A stretch of 13,039 bases of DNA from assembly GCA_001801285.1 (NCBI GenBank), contig MGXG01000018.1, positions 1 through 13,039 on the forward strand, given 5' to 3'. Source of the DNA: Gammaproteobacteria bacterium GWE2_37_16 (lineage in GTDB: Bacteria; Pseudomonadota; Gammaproteobacteria; UBA9339). The notes beneath the pieces were generated by a model. The model saw nothing but the letters and a program-made list of their open reading frames with translations. It was not told where the DNA came from and searched no databases. Positions 1 through 7,148 of the stretch are shown piece by piece. The first letter of the stretch is position 1. Each line of letters opens with the position of its first letter. A program made the translations under genes and the position numbers.

Positions 1-121
1 TATTAAGATTAGTCACATATGCTTGGTGGTGCTTACCATAATGATATTCAATAGTTTCTTCGGATATATATGGAGCTAATGCATTTTTTGCAAATAGTAG
101 TTTTGGTAATTCAAAGACCAT
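1..121 (-). CDS. sodB: Fe superoxide dismutase SodB, N-terminal part (cut by window edge)
   Basis: The minus strand from 121 reads 40 codons without a stop to the window edge, beginning MVFELPKLLF and continuing through YHYGKHHQAYV. This closely matches the start of gammaproteobacterial SodB (family pattern FELP..PYAKDALAP, then EYHYGKHH.YV). His27 (counting Met) is the first iron ligand; His31 and Tyr35 are the conserved second-sphere residues. The enzyme dismutates superoxide to H2O2 and O2 in the cytoplasm. The start is fixed by a strong Shine-Dalgarno GGAGG (complement of 126-130) four bases before ATG. The leader holds a small inverted repeat (AAATAG/CTATTT, 135-151) and, further upstream, the palindromic element at 166-220. 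The remaining ligands lie outside the window. Confidence 0.95.
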   Translation of the reverse strand, partial: MVFELPKLLFAKNALAPYISEETIEYHYGKHHQAYVTNLN

Positions 122-125
122 AAGT

Positions 126-130
126 CCTCC
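126..130 (-). promoter_or_regulatory. Ribosome binding site of sodB
   Basis: The minus strand reads GGGAGGACTTATG: a full GGAGG four bases before the sodB ATG. It is among the strongest Shine-Dalgarno sequences in the window and decides the start of this truncated gene. Confidence 0.85.
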
Positions 131-165
131 CAAAAAATAGTGATGCTATTTATATTTTAAACAAT

Positions 166-220
166 AGAGGCTGTTGACAATTGGGCTTTCAAAATGAAAA
201 CGCAATTGTCAACAGCCCCT
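166..220. repeat. 55-bp palindromic element flanked by TA (MITE-like or hairpin)
   Basis: An arm at 166-183 (AGAGGCTGTTGACAATTG) is the reverse complement of 203-220 except for one position. The 19-base centre contains a second short stem TTTC (187-190) / GAAA (196-199). TA dinucleotides sit at both outer boundaries (165-166 and 220-221), as expected if a small terminal-inverted-repeat element had inserted at TA, but TA is also part of the symmetry and common here. It lies between the 3' end of the 188-aa gene and the sodB start. Neither strand shows a clear T-run after the hairpin, so a simple intrinsic terminator is less likely, though the structure could still attenuate read-through into sodB. 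Confidence 0.7.
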
Positions 221-353
221 AACTTCATTAGTGACCTTGTTCATTGTAAATAATAATTAAGCCGTATACAAAAAACATTTGTAAAATTTCAAGAAAAAAT
301 CTTTTTTACATGTTTTTACACGTGCATTAAATATAAACATGAACTCTAATTTT

Positions 354-920
354 TTACCCCCAAGGAGATTGGGGAAATCCAACACAATCATCTACGTATG
401 GTAAGGCAGAAGACTTTGTGGTTTTAGCAACATCATTATTTGAATCTGTGGTTTTGGGTGCCGTATTTTCTACATAAGGCTCATGTAATAGCTTTTGGCT
501 ATAATTATTTTTGGTTTCTAAGCTTCCAGCACCTTGTAATAAATACCTCACATAGAACCTAAAACTATTTCGCATGTCAGCCAAAATATTAGAATAGTCA
601 GATTCGAAATGATTATTTATTACTTCTATTTTGCCGTTAGCCACAAATTGAGCTATTGCAATTCCTGTCATGTAATTCATGCTAAAATTCGGACGATCAA
701 TATTACGTAAATCAAGAATTATCTTTCTGGGTGAATTTTCATCACGTAATTCAACAGCAAGATTAATATACCCACTAGCAAACATTGGGTAATGTTGACC
801 ACCGCAATTTGACGGGGGAATTGTTATAGTTTCATTTAAACCTTTGGTTTCAATCGAATCATTAGTTTCAATCGAATTGTTTTTTGGAAACATTGGTGAT
901 TGTGGTTGTGAAAAAAACAT
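354..920 (-). CDS. Hypothetical protein, 188 aa, unrecognised
   Basis: I do not recognise this family. The start ATG (918-920) has a good Shine-Dalgarno AGAGGA (complement of 927-932), which supports real translation. The protein has no signal peptide and no clear membrane segment. Residues 15-28 hold a short tandem repeat (NSIETN/DSIETK) from an 18-bp DNA duplication. The middle part (about 45-130) looks folded, with alternating hydrophobic residues (RKIILDLRNI, MTGIAIAQFV, FRFYVRYLLQG). The last 50 residues are polar and Asn/Thr/Ser-rich, likely disordered. Similar short strings occur at both ends: QSPMFP near residue 8 and FPQSPWG at the C-terminus. It appears monocistronic, with 132 bases free upstream. 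A secreted effector is possible but unsupported by any motif I can see. Confidence 0.7.
   Translation of the reverse strand: MFFSQPQSPMFPKNNSIETNDSIETKGLNETITIPPSNCGGQHYPMFASGYINLAVELRDENSPRKIILDLRNIDRPNFSMNYMTGIAIAQFVANGKIEVINNHFESDYSNILADMRNSFRFYVRYLLQGAGSLETKNNYSQKLLHEPYVENTAPKTTDSNNDVAKTTKSSALPYVDDCVGFPQSPWG
847..877 (-). repeat. Tandem 18-bp repeat inside the hypothetical gene
   Basis: GTTTCAATCGAAT occurs at 847-859 and again at 865-877, period 18 bases (6 codons). On the coding strand it encodes the repeated SIET unit, so the duplication keeps frame. Confidence 0.8.
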
Positions 921-973
921 ATTTATTCCTCTATTTAATTGTTATAAAAAATATCATGTATTATTCTATTGTT

Positions 974-979
974 ATTATA
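974..979 (-). promoter_or_regulatory. Possible -10 box of the 188-aa gene
   Basis: The minus strand reads GTTATAATAAC, a perfect TATAAT hexamer 54 bases before the start codon. No good -35 box lies 16-18 bases upstream, and the region is very AT-rich, so chance occurrence is possible. GTTATAA (941-947) and TTATAAC (975-981) also form a spaced inverted repeat here. Confidence 0.3.
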
Positions 980-1052
980 ACATTTATATATTAAGACAAT
1001 ATTAAAAATAATTAAATTTCACAGCTTTTACTATTTATAAATAAGCATAAAC

Positions 1053-1973
1053 CTATACCCAAAGCGTCAAAATACCACTCTCACTCTGTTGTGGCTTGAG
1101 ACAACGTACTCCCTGCACTGTATTTAGAGCATTTGGAAAACTCATCCACGGCTCGACACAAACAAATGGTTGATCGGGCGGACTATAGGTTTGCACATAC
1201 GGAAATAAATTCTCATCTTCGACACCATCGGCTTGAAATTTAATTGCTAAACCATCAGGATATACTAAAGTTATTTGCTTGTTTTCACCAAGCAAAACTA
1301 ATTGCTCGTGTACAAGGGGCGAGGTTACTGGGATGGGAATTGGAAAGAGCGGTTGTTCGCCAATTAAATCAGAGGTGCGCTCATTATATTGAAAATGTCG
1401 CTTAGGATGATAATCAAGCATGACCTGCTCTTTACCCTGCCCTAGTTCTGGTGTTGTGAAATAAGGATGAAAACCAGCATAATATGGCATCAAGTTATCA
1501 CCAGTATTGGTATAACGTTGCAGACATATCAATTTGCTATTAGCAATTTTATAAATCAATTCCACTCGAAAACTAAAGGGATAAATCGCTCGTGTTTCTT
1601 TAGTGTCGATCAACACTAAAGTAATTTGATCTAATTTATCCTCATCGACTACTTGCCATGGCATTCTGGATGAAAAACCATGAATATTCATATTATAAAC
1701 GTGTCCATCGTACAAATAATCCCCTGCAACACCATTACGTTCCAATCGAGCACAAACCGGGAATAAAAATGGCCATCCACCAGGTATGCGTTGCTGCTTA
1801 CGTAACCAAAAATGATCATGTTGAAAAAGCAGTTCGCGTTCTTTTCCGTTATACGGCATGATCAATGATGATCCAACACCGCCTTTTTCCGGGACAAAAC
1901 TCATCCGTGTTTTGCCATCAGAACTTTGGATAGTATAAACTGCAAAATCTTTATAAACGCTTTTAATCGGCAT
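1053..1973 (-). CDS. Aldose 1-epimerase / galactose-mutarotase-like protein
   Basis: This 306-aa cytoplasmic protein has the aldose epimerase (mutarotase) beta-sandwich motifs in order. They are GGWPFLFPVCARL (65-77), NIHGF with His98 near the substrate pocket, AGFHPYF with His169, and CVEPW with Glu274. In characterised mutarotases two such histidines and the late Glu carry out ring opening and closing of the sugar. The family interconverts alpha and beta anomers of hexoses; the LacX-like and YeaD-like branches often have uncertain substrates. The start ATG (1971-1973) is preceded by AGAGG four bases upstream, which directly follows the TGA of sbcB (1983-1985). The nine-base gap implies co-transcription and probable translational coupling. 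A role beside the sugar kinase and maltose phosphorylase is plausible; exact substrate unknown. Confidence 0.88.
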   Translation of the reverse strand: MPIKSVYKDFAVYTIQSSDGKTRMSFVPEKGGVGSSLIMPYNGKERELLFQHDHFWLRKQQRIPGGWPFLFPVCARLERNGVAGDYLYDGHVYNMNIHGFSSRMPWQVVDEDKLDQITLVLIDTKETRAIYPFSFRVELIYKIANSKLICLQRYTNTGDNLMPYYAGFHPYFTTPELGQGKEQVMLDYHPKRHFQYNERTSDLIGEQPLFPIPIPVTSPLVHEQLVLLGENKQITLVYPDGLAIKFQADGVEDENLFPYVQTYSPPDQPFVCVEPWMSFPNALNTVQGVRCLKPQQSESGILTLWV

Positions 1974-1982
1974 AAAACCTCT

Positions 1983-3398
1983 TCAGTAAGTTAATAAATT
2001 TTCCAATTCTTTCAACAACTGCAATTGCATAGTATCCAAATCTCTATTTTGCTTTAATTCCTTTATTTGCTGCAATGCTATACTCGATGTTAAATGTTTT
2101 CTACCCCGATAATCAATTGGAATAGATTCAACATCGTTGTCTTTTACTTTTGCTAAATATAAATCAAATTCAGAGCCAATTTTAACCGGTAAATCTTCAT
2201 GATAATTCCTACCTAAAACACGAATTGCCTGGCTTTTCAAATTCTCTGTAGGGACATTATTCAACAAGTTTATTTTATCTTTCAAATCTACAACGTGAAA
2301 TCTTCGACACCAAGCTTCTTCGCTATTATTGCGAAAACTATTTTGATAAAGAGCCGCGTCTATATCAAGATTAGGTACAATTGGATATTTATATTCAAGA
2401 TGATAATTAACCAATTCAGCAAATAATTGCGGATTTTTTTCGATCCAAAGTTTATTTTCTGCAACACGTTGGCGGCGTTCATCGCTTAAATAACGCGAAA
2501 ACTTTTCATTGGACGGCAATAAAAAACCACACTCCCCTATTTTTTTGCGATAAATAATATCAAAACTGGTGGGAATGGTAGCGCTAGTCAAGTTCACTAA
2601 CTTTTCCGTATCTAACTTAAGCCATAATAATTGATTTTTGTAATGATTATGCCAGCCAAGCCCCAGAACTGGACTTTGAAAATAATTTTTCGCCCCAAAA
2701 ACGCCTTCAAAAATTATACCTTCAGGATAACTTAGCCCATCTTGTTGCCAAGCAATTGGCAATTCCGAGATTCTTTTTTTATCAATGTTTTTATCAAAAA
2801 AACCCGTAATGTAATCCCACATTTTACGGTCACTAGCTAGACGTTTTGCTAACTCAACCACTCCTTCCGTATCGCTTAAAGCATCATGGGCAGTACCGCC
2901 ATGCAATCCATTTAAGGCACTCAAAAATTCAAGTTTCAAGCTAATAATATTGGCGCGTTCCGGCCAGTTTAAAATTTCATTTTTAAATAAATAATACAAA
3001 ACAATCATTGGATATAAATCCATACGCCCGCACTGGTTGGCATACTGGTGCGTATAGGGCGGTAACAGATTGCGATAAAAAGAAAAACGTAAAAACTCAT
3101 CGTCAAAGCCAAGAGAATTATAACCAAGACTAATTGTACCGGGTGTATTCAAAAGTTGATGAATTTTTTTAATCGCCTCCAATTCGCAAACACCAAAATT
3201 TTGTAAATCAGCTAAAGAAATTTGATGGGTAATAAAAGCACCAGGACTCGGAACAGTATCAGGATTTAACTTAATAAAAATATTGTAACGCTCCAATTCG
3301 TTAAATTCCAAATCGGTACGAATCGCTGCGAATTGTACAACCTGATCAAAACATTTATTTAATCCTGAGGTCTCTATGTCGTAGAAAAGATAAGTCAT
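1983..3398 (-). CDS. sbcB: Exodeoxyribonuclease I (3'-5' ssDNA exonuclease)
   Basis: The 471-aa product matches the whole length of E. coli exonuclease I (475 aa). It has a DEDDh nuclease core, with Exo I motif YDIETSG giving Asp7 and Glu9, and Exo II motif GYNSLGFDDEFLR giving Asp100. Exo III motif HDALSD gives His171 and Asp176. Family-typical blocks QFAAIRTD (22-29) and FYRN (107-110) are present, followed by the SH3-like and C-terminal helical regions that clamp single-stranded DNA. It degrades ssDNA 3'-5' in recombination and mismatch repair. ATG at 3396-3398 has only a weak ribosome site (GGAA about 10 bases upstream). It is the first gene of a two-gene unit with the mutarotase, an unusual partner. 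Confidence 0.95.
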   Translation of the reverse strand: MTYLFYDIETSGLNKCFDQVVQFAAIRTDLEFNELERYNIFIKLNPDTVPSPGAFITHQISLADLQNFGVCELEAIKKIHQLLNTPGTISLGYNSLGFDDEFLRFSFYRNLLPPYTHQYANQCGRMDLYPMIVLYYLFKNEILNWPERANIISLKLEFLSALNGLHGGTAHDALSDTEGVVELAKRLASDRKMWDYITGFFDKNIDKKRISELPIAWQQDGLSYPEGIIFEGVFGAKNYFQSPVLGLGWHNHYKNQLLWLKLDTEKLVNLTSATIPTSFDIIYRKKIGECGFLLPSNEKFSRYLSDERRQRVAENKLWIEKNPQLFAELVNYHLEYKYPIVPNLDIDAALYQNSFRNNSEEAWCRRFHVVDLKDKINLLNNVPTENLKSQAIRVLGRNYHEDLPVKIGSEFDLYLAKVKDNDVESIPIDYRGRKHLTSSIALQQIKELKQNRDLDTMQLQLLKELENLLTY

Positions 3399-3441
3399 AA
3401 TGATAATTTTCCGCTAAATCACAATTGTAAAATTAACGCTA

Positions 3442-3471
3442 ATTTTAACGCTTGGTTATAGAAAGATACAA
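3442..3471 (-). promoter_or_regulatory. Candidate sbcB promoter with a repeated octamer
   Basis: On the minus strand TTGTAT (3466-3471) and TAAAAT (3442-3447) are spaced by 18 bases, an acceptable sigma-70 arrangement 44 bases before the sbcB start. The octamer TTAACGCT occurs twice as a direct repeat on the plus strand (3433-3440 and 3445-3452), overlapping the -10 box, which could be a regulator site. Confidence 0.4.
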
Positions 3472-3513
3472 TACAGTATTCAGCTTCCTAAATTCACTTT
3501 CTGTAGATTTACT

Positions 3514-4563
3514 TTAAATCGTCTCAGTAACCTTGAGTAAATTTGCAGGAGTATCGGGGTTATAGCCACGCGCTAAAGCCAGTTGCTCCACCATAAGATA
3601 AAAAACTTCAATAGCGACAATTGGATCTAAAATCGGATGTAAACTTGCTGGTAAAAGAACCACCCAAGCGGCAATTTGTTTCAATTCGTCTGACGACAAC
3701 AAATTCTTGGGAATAAATAAAATTACTTTACCCCGCAAAGCTTTAATTTTTTTAGCCAATTCCAAATTACCAGACAAAGTTGTATCGTTTTGCGCAAACA
3801 TTAAAAAAGGACGGTTTTTTTGTACTAAAGCAAAGGGACCATGCAAAACTTCCGCGCTACTAAAAGCTTCTGCTTGAATAACTGCGGTTTCTTTCAGCTT
3901 TAAAGCAGCTTCCTGCGCAATAGGAAAACCAAAACCACGCGCAATAACCAAAGTATGCGAAACTTGTTTCAATTCATCCACAGTCCCTGCCCAATGACCA
4001 TCGGACAAAGCCACTGTTAATGTTTCCGGTAATTTTTCTAATGCGACTTGTAAAGCTTCATCATTAGCCCAAAACGCAACTAATTGAGTTAACACCGTAA
4101 GCGATGCGATATAACTTTTAGTTGCCGCCACAGCTTTTTCTTCGCCTGCCCAAAGCGGTAAAACATATTCAGCAATTTCTGCCAAAGGCGATGTAACATG
4201 ATTAACAATTGCAACTGTAATCGCCCCGGCTGCACGCGCTGCCTGCATCATCTGACAAATATCCGGGCTTTTGCCTGATTGGGAAATACCAATAACCAAA
4301 GCGTTTTGCATCTGTAAATTAGCATTATAAATTGTCACTGTCGAAGGCGCTGCCGAAGCAGTTACTAACCCAAGTTTAGTTTCCAATAAATATTTAGCAA
4401 AAGTACAAGCATGATCGGAACTGCCACGCCCAATTGTCACAGCAAATTTTGGTGGATTAGCGCGTAAACGCTCCACTAATTTTAAAATGACTGCTGTATT
4501 TTCTTTTAATTGGCATGCCACTATTTCAGGGGCAGAACGCGTTTCTTGTTGCATTAGTGTCAT
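3514..4563 (-). CDS. nagB-II: SIS-domain glucosamine-6-phosphate deaminase (NagB-II type)
   Basis: The 349-aa protein consists of two sugar-isomerase (SIS) domains, about residues 40-165 and 200-335, without the glutaminase domain of GlmS. Motifs are GRGSSD (45-50), SQSGKSPD (94-101, phosphate-sugar loop), EKAVAATKSY (142-151), ARGFGFPIAQEAALKLKE (208-225) and EVLHGP (238-243). The tail YNPDTPANLLKVTETI is typical of the NagB-II group. That group, described in Shewanella, deaminates and isomerises glucosamine-6-phosphate to fructose-6-phosphate and replaces classical NagB. ATG (4561-4563) overlaps the kinase stop as ATGA, with AGAGG eight bases upstream, so translation is coupled. An AgaS-like galactosamine-6-phosphate deaminase is the main alternative. 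No clear terminator follows. Confidence 0.85.
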   Translation of the reverse strand: MTLMQQETRSAPEIVACQLKENTAVILKLVERLRANPPKFAVTIGRGSSDHACTFAKYLLETKLGLVTASAAPSTVTIYNANLQMQNALVIGISQSGKSPDICQMMQAARAAGAITVAIVNHVTSPLAEIAEYVLPLWAGEEKAVAATKSYIASLTVLTQLVAFWANDEALQVALEKLPETLTVALSDGHWAGTVDELKQVSHTLVIARGFGFPIAQEAALKLKETAVIQAEAFSSAEVLHGPFALVQKNRPFLMFAQNDTTLSGNLELAKKIKALRGKVILFIPKNLLSSDELKQIAAWVVLLPASLHPILDPIVAIEVFYLMVEQLALARGYNPDTPANLLKVTETI

Positions 4564-5453
4564 ATTTTTATCCTCTTTTTTAACGCCAAAATCGCTCCCA
4601 CTGTTGCATCGTGCTTGCGTGACACAATACGTTTTTTTAATTCTTCACCAAGCCAAGGTTCAATAAAATGCGAAACACCACCAAACAAAGTACATGGTAA
4701 AGCTTTTTGTTCGTCAGTACGCCGCACTATAGCCGCTCCAACGGCGTCAATTTCTTTGGCAGAGCTCTGAATCAACCTGATTGCAATTGGGTCTTTATTT
4801 TCAATTTGTTGCAAAACTAAAGGTGTAATTTCTGCAAAACGCGTTGAATTGGCAGAATTAGACCAGGTAACTATTTCGCTCGTATCTTTACCAAAACGCT
4901 CCCAAATCATTTCTAAAAGCGGCGATGTTTCCTGCAAACGTCCATCCAACCATTTAAAAGTCAACTCAATAGCTTTTAAACCCAGCCAAGCCCCACTACC
5001 CTGATCGTCATGCGGAAAACCCCAACCGCTCACCTGAATAATTTTATCACCCTGAATTTGATAACCAACTGTGCCAGTGCCAATTATGATACTCGCGCCA
5101 TCAGCACCATCATGCGCTCCTAAACAGGCAGCATAAGAATCAGAGACTAAAACCAAATTAGCAAAAGGATGCTCTGTTGCAATAAATTCATTATATTTTG
5201 GTGTGATTTCACAACCTGACAACCCCATACCAACATGAAAATCATAACGCTTATCATCCAAACTTAAACCAGCTTCAGCTAAAGCCATGCGTATTGTTGC
5301 CAAAACCACCTTCCATGAATTTGTAACACCAAGACGCAAAGCTACAGGTCCGCCACGCGTTTGTCCGAGTAACTGACCTTGGCTATTTTCAATAATCACT
5401 TTAGATTTAGTTGCGCCACCATCAACACCGATAAAAATGTTTTCTCTGCTCAT
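4560..5453 (-). CDS. Amino-sugar kinase, BadF/BadG/BcrA/BcrD ATPase family (GlcNAc or glucosamine kinase)
   Basis: The 297-aa protein has the ASKHA-fold kinase motifs: phosphate-1 loop IGVDGGATKSK (8-18), VLVSDSYAACLGA with the probable catalytic Asp105, IIIGTGTVGYQ (122-131), GWGFPHDDQGSGAWLG (143-158) and LFGG (256-259). Length and motifs fit bacterial GlcNAc kinases of the Shewanella NagK type and the Vibrio glucosamine kinase GspK. The enzyme would phosphorylate an imported amino sugar at C6 with ATP in the cytoplasm and pass it to the overlapping NagB-II deaminase. Substrate cannot be settled from sequence: absence of nagA here favours glucosamine, while synteny with the Shewanella nagK/nagB-II pair favours GlcNAc. 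ATG at 5451-5453 has a poor ribosome site. The copy A operator motif lies 44 bases upstream. Confidence 0.85.
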   Translation of the reverse strand: MSRENIFIGVDGGATKSKVIIENSQGQLLGQTRGGPVALRLGVTNSWKVVLATIRMALAEAGLSLDDKRYDFHVGMGLSGCEITPKYNEFIATEHPFANLVLVSDSYAACLGAHDGADGASIIIGTGTVGYQIQGDKIIQVSGWGFPHDDQGSGAWLGLKAIELTFKWLDGRLQETSPLLEMIWERFGKDTSEIVTWSNSANSTRFAEITPLVLQQIENKDPIAIRLIQSSAKEIDAVGAAIVRRTDEQKALPCTLFGGVSHFIEPWLGEELKKRIVSRKHDATVGAILALKKRIKI

Positions 5454-5497
5454 ATTTATTTTAAAATTTTGTAGTTTTGAAATAATACATTGATATA

Positions 5498-5518
5498 TAT
5501 AGCAATTAACTTTACATG
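5498..5518 (+). promoter_or_regulatory. Shared sugar-regulon motif, copy A (upstream of the kinase/nagB-II pair)
   Basis: The plus strand reads TATAGCAATT-AAC-TTTACAT-G. It shares 18 of 21 positions with copies B and C. It lies in the 81-base gap between the symporter stop and the kinase start, 44 bases before the kinase ATG. Relative to its gene it is inverted compared with copies B and C. Read on the minus strand it contains an extended -10-like TGCTATATA pointing at the kinase, so it may also contribute promoter function. This suggests that the kinase pair can be transcribed separately from the symporter. Confidence 0.65.
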
Positions 5519-5534
5519 TCTTATGTGCATGAAA

Positions 5535-6926
5535 TTATTTAGCACTTTTTTTCTTCTGGTAAAATTGCTGAATTTCTTCTAACGTTTTACCCTTAGTTTC
5601 CGGCAACATAAAGAAAGCTACTAAGAAATAAACTAACGTAAAGCCCGCAAATAATAAATAAGTTCCGGCGACACTTAGCAAATTCTCAATAGTTAAAAAT
5701 GCAGAAGATAAAAGAAAACCAGCCACAGAATTAATAAACAAAGCTAAAGCTACGCCTTTCCCACGCACTTTGGTCGGTAATAACTCTGAAATCGCCAACC
5801 AAACCACCACTCCAGGACCGATAGCAAAAAATGCAATGAAAGTTGCAAAACCAATCAAAGATAATTCCGCTTGTAATTGTTCCGCCAAACCCAAATGTGG
5901 CAATAAACCTAAATAAATATAAGCAAGTGTAACGCCGGCAGTGCCAATCAATAACAAAAAGCGTCGCCCAAAACGGTCGATCAAGAAAAATGCCAAAATA
6001 GTTCCCAAAAAATTCACCAAACCAATACCGACTGTTCCAAACATCGACGCAAGATCAGAGTGTAAACCTGTTTTTTGAATCATAATTGGCGCATATTGCA
6101 ATAAGACATTAATTCCAGTTAATTGATTACATGCTGCAATAACTAGAGACACCGATAACGGTAACCACAAATTACGGGCAAAAAGCGCTTGCCAATTACT
6201 TTCAGTTTTTTTCAAACTGTCCTGAATTTGTTTTAATTCTTTTTGCGCTTCTTTTACAGATCTTGTTTGTAACAAAACCTTTTCCGCTAATACTTTGCGC
6301 CGTTTCGATAATAACCAACGAGGAGTTTCAGGCAAAAAACACATACTGAAAAATAAAATCGAAGTTGGAATCAAAATTACCGCAAACATGCCGCGCCAAT
6401 TTCCTGATGGTGTAAAAAGTAAATCAACAAAGTATGCCAAAACAATACCAAACGTTAAAAGCAATTGAAAAATGGTAATGCTGCGACCACGAATTTTTGC
6501 CGGCGCTACTTCAGTAAGATACAAAGGCACTGCAACAGCAACAATGCCGACAGCTAACCCCAATACCAAACGTGATATGAGCAACACAACAAAACTACTG
6601 GTAAGTAAAATACTGATAATTCCGATAAAGAACAATACACAGGAAGCAAGAATCATCGTGCGCCTGCCAAAACGATCAGCAAAATAACCTGTCACCAAAG
6701 TGCCAACAATACCGCCGCCCAATACCGCTCCAACCATAAATCCAATCTGAGACTCAGTCATTGGTATAACTTTTTGCACAAAAAGCAATGCGCCAGATAT
6801 AACGCCAATATCATAACCATAAAGAATACCGCCTAAGCCAGCACAAAAAATCATCGCAAAAACAAGAAAATTATTTGTTTTTGTTGCTACGATTTTGGGC
6901 ATGGATTTTTTTTGCCTTTTCTGCAT
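5535..6926 (-). CDS. MFS sugar:H+ symporter (sugar porter family, GalP/XylE-like)
   Basis: The 463-aa inner-membrane protein has about 12 hydrophobic segments in two halves and the complete sugar-porter signature set. This comprises GYDIGVISG (37-45, Asp39 aligning with the proton-coupling Asp of XylE), DRFGRR (84-89), PETPRW (199-204), QLTGIN (268-273, sugar binding), DRFGRR (317-322), GPGVVVW (370-376) and PETKGKTLEE (442-451). Family members import hexoses or pentoses with protons; the neighbouring kinase and deaminase suggest an amino sugar or hexose. ATG at 6924-6926 is well supported by AAGGAGC (complement of 6933-6939) six bases upstream, favoured over the internal Met9. Copy B of the shared motif lies 67 bases upstream. 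Confidence 0.92.
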   Translation of the reverse strand: MQKRQKKSMPKIVATKTNNFLVFAMIFCAGLGGILYGYDIGVISGALLFVQKVIPMTESQIGFMVGAVLGGGIVGTLVTGYFADRFGRRTMILASCVLFFIGIISILLTSSFVVLLISRLVLGLAVGIVAVAVPLYLTEVAPAKIRGRSITIFQLLLTFGIVLAYFVDLLFTPSGNWRGMFAVILIPTSILFFSMCFLPETPRWLLSKRRKVLAEKVLLQTRSVKEAQKELKQIQDSLKKTESNWQALFARNLWLPLSVSLVIAACNQLTGINVLLQYAPIMIQKTGLHSDLASMFGTVGIGLVNFLGTILAFFLIDRFGRRFLLLIGTAGVTLAYIYLGLLPHLGLAEQLQAELSLIGFATFIAFFAIGPGVVVWLAISELLPTKVRGKGVALALFINSVAGFLLSSAFLTIENLLSVAGTYLLFAGFTLVYFLVAFFMLPETKGKTLEEIQQFYQKKKSAK

Positions 6927-6993
6927 AATTTTGCTCCTTTTTAATTTAAAAAATTAAAACAACAAATCGTTTAATGATGGTTATAAATAATTT

Positions 6994-7014
6994 TATGTAA
7001 ATAAAATTGCTATA
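6994..7014 (-). promoter_or_regulatory. Shared sugar-regulon motif, copy B (upstream of the symporter)
   Basis: The minus strand reads TATAGCAATT-TTA-TTTACAT-A, 67 bases before the symporter ATG, in the divergent region shared with dnaQ. It matches copies A and C at 18 of 21 positions. On the plus strand it carries TGCTATATA facing dnaQ, but dnaQ has a better promoter closer by. Confidence 0.65.
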
Positions 7015-7070
7015 TAAATCAATCATCTATTTTTAATATCGAAAAAAATTCAAAAACAAGATTCACAACT

Positions 7071-7100
7071 TTGACTTTACTTGTTTTTCCGCACTATTAT
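7071..7100 (+). promoter_or_regulatory. Candidate sigma-70 promoter of dnaQ
   Basis: TTGACT (7071-7076) and TATTAT (7095-7100) are separated by 18 bases, giving a start near 7107 and a leader of about 42 bases to the dnaQ ATG. This is the clearest promoter match in the window. The sequence TATAGCAA just at and after the -10 resembles the first half of the shared motif, but the rest does not match. Confidence 0.55.
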
Positions 7101-7148
7101 AGCAACAAAAATCTGAAATTATAATTTAAACGCACTAAAAACATCTTT

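Noticed and set aside
194..253. Plus-strand 19-codon reading frame starting MKTQLSTAPN within the palindrome
   Set aside because: There is no ribosome site, the frame is tiny and it overlaps the palindromic arm; chance is sufficient.
267..283. TACAAA/TTTGTA inverted repeat downstream of the 188-aa gene, as a terminator
   Set aside because: Six weak A/T-rich pairs and no following T-run; common by chance in DNA this AT-rich.
357..373. CCCCAA...TTGGGG hairpin at the end of the 188-aa gene, as a terminator
   Set aside because: The stem is inside the last codons and no T-run follows it on the coding strand, where the bases after it are A-rich.
1032..1043. TATTTATAAATA palindrome after the mutarotase stop
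   Set aside because: The 12-bp palindrome is entirely A/T and has no GC stem, so it cannot be called a terminator or operator with confidence.
1531..1556. TTGCTA-T-TAGCAA followed by TTTTATAAAT, resembling the shared sugar motif
   Set aside because: It lies inside the mutarotase coding region, where the sequence is explained by KIANSKL codons, and the TTTACAT half is missing.
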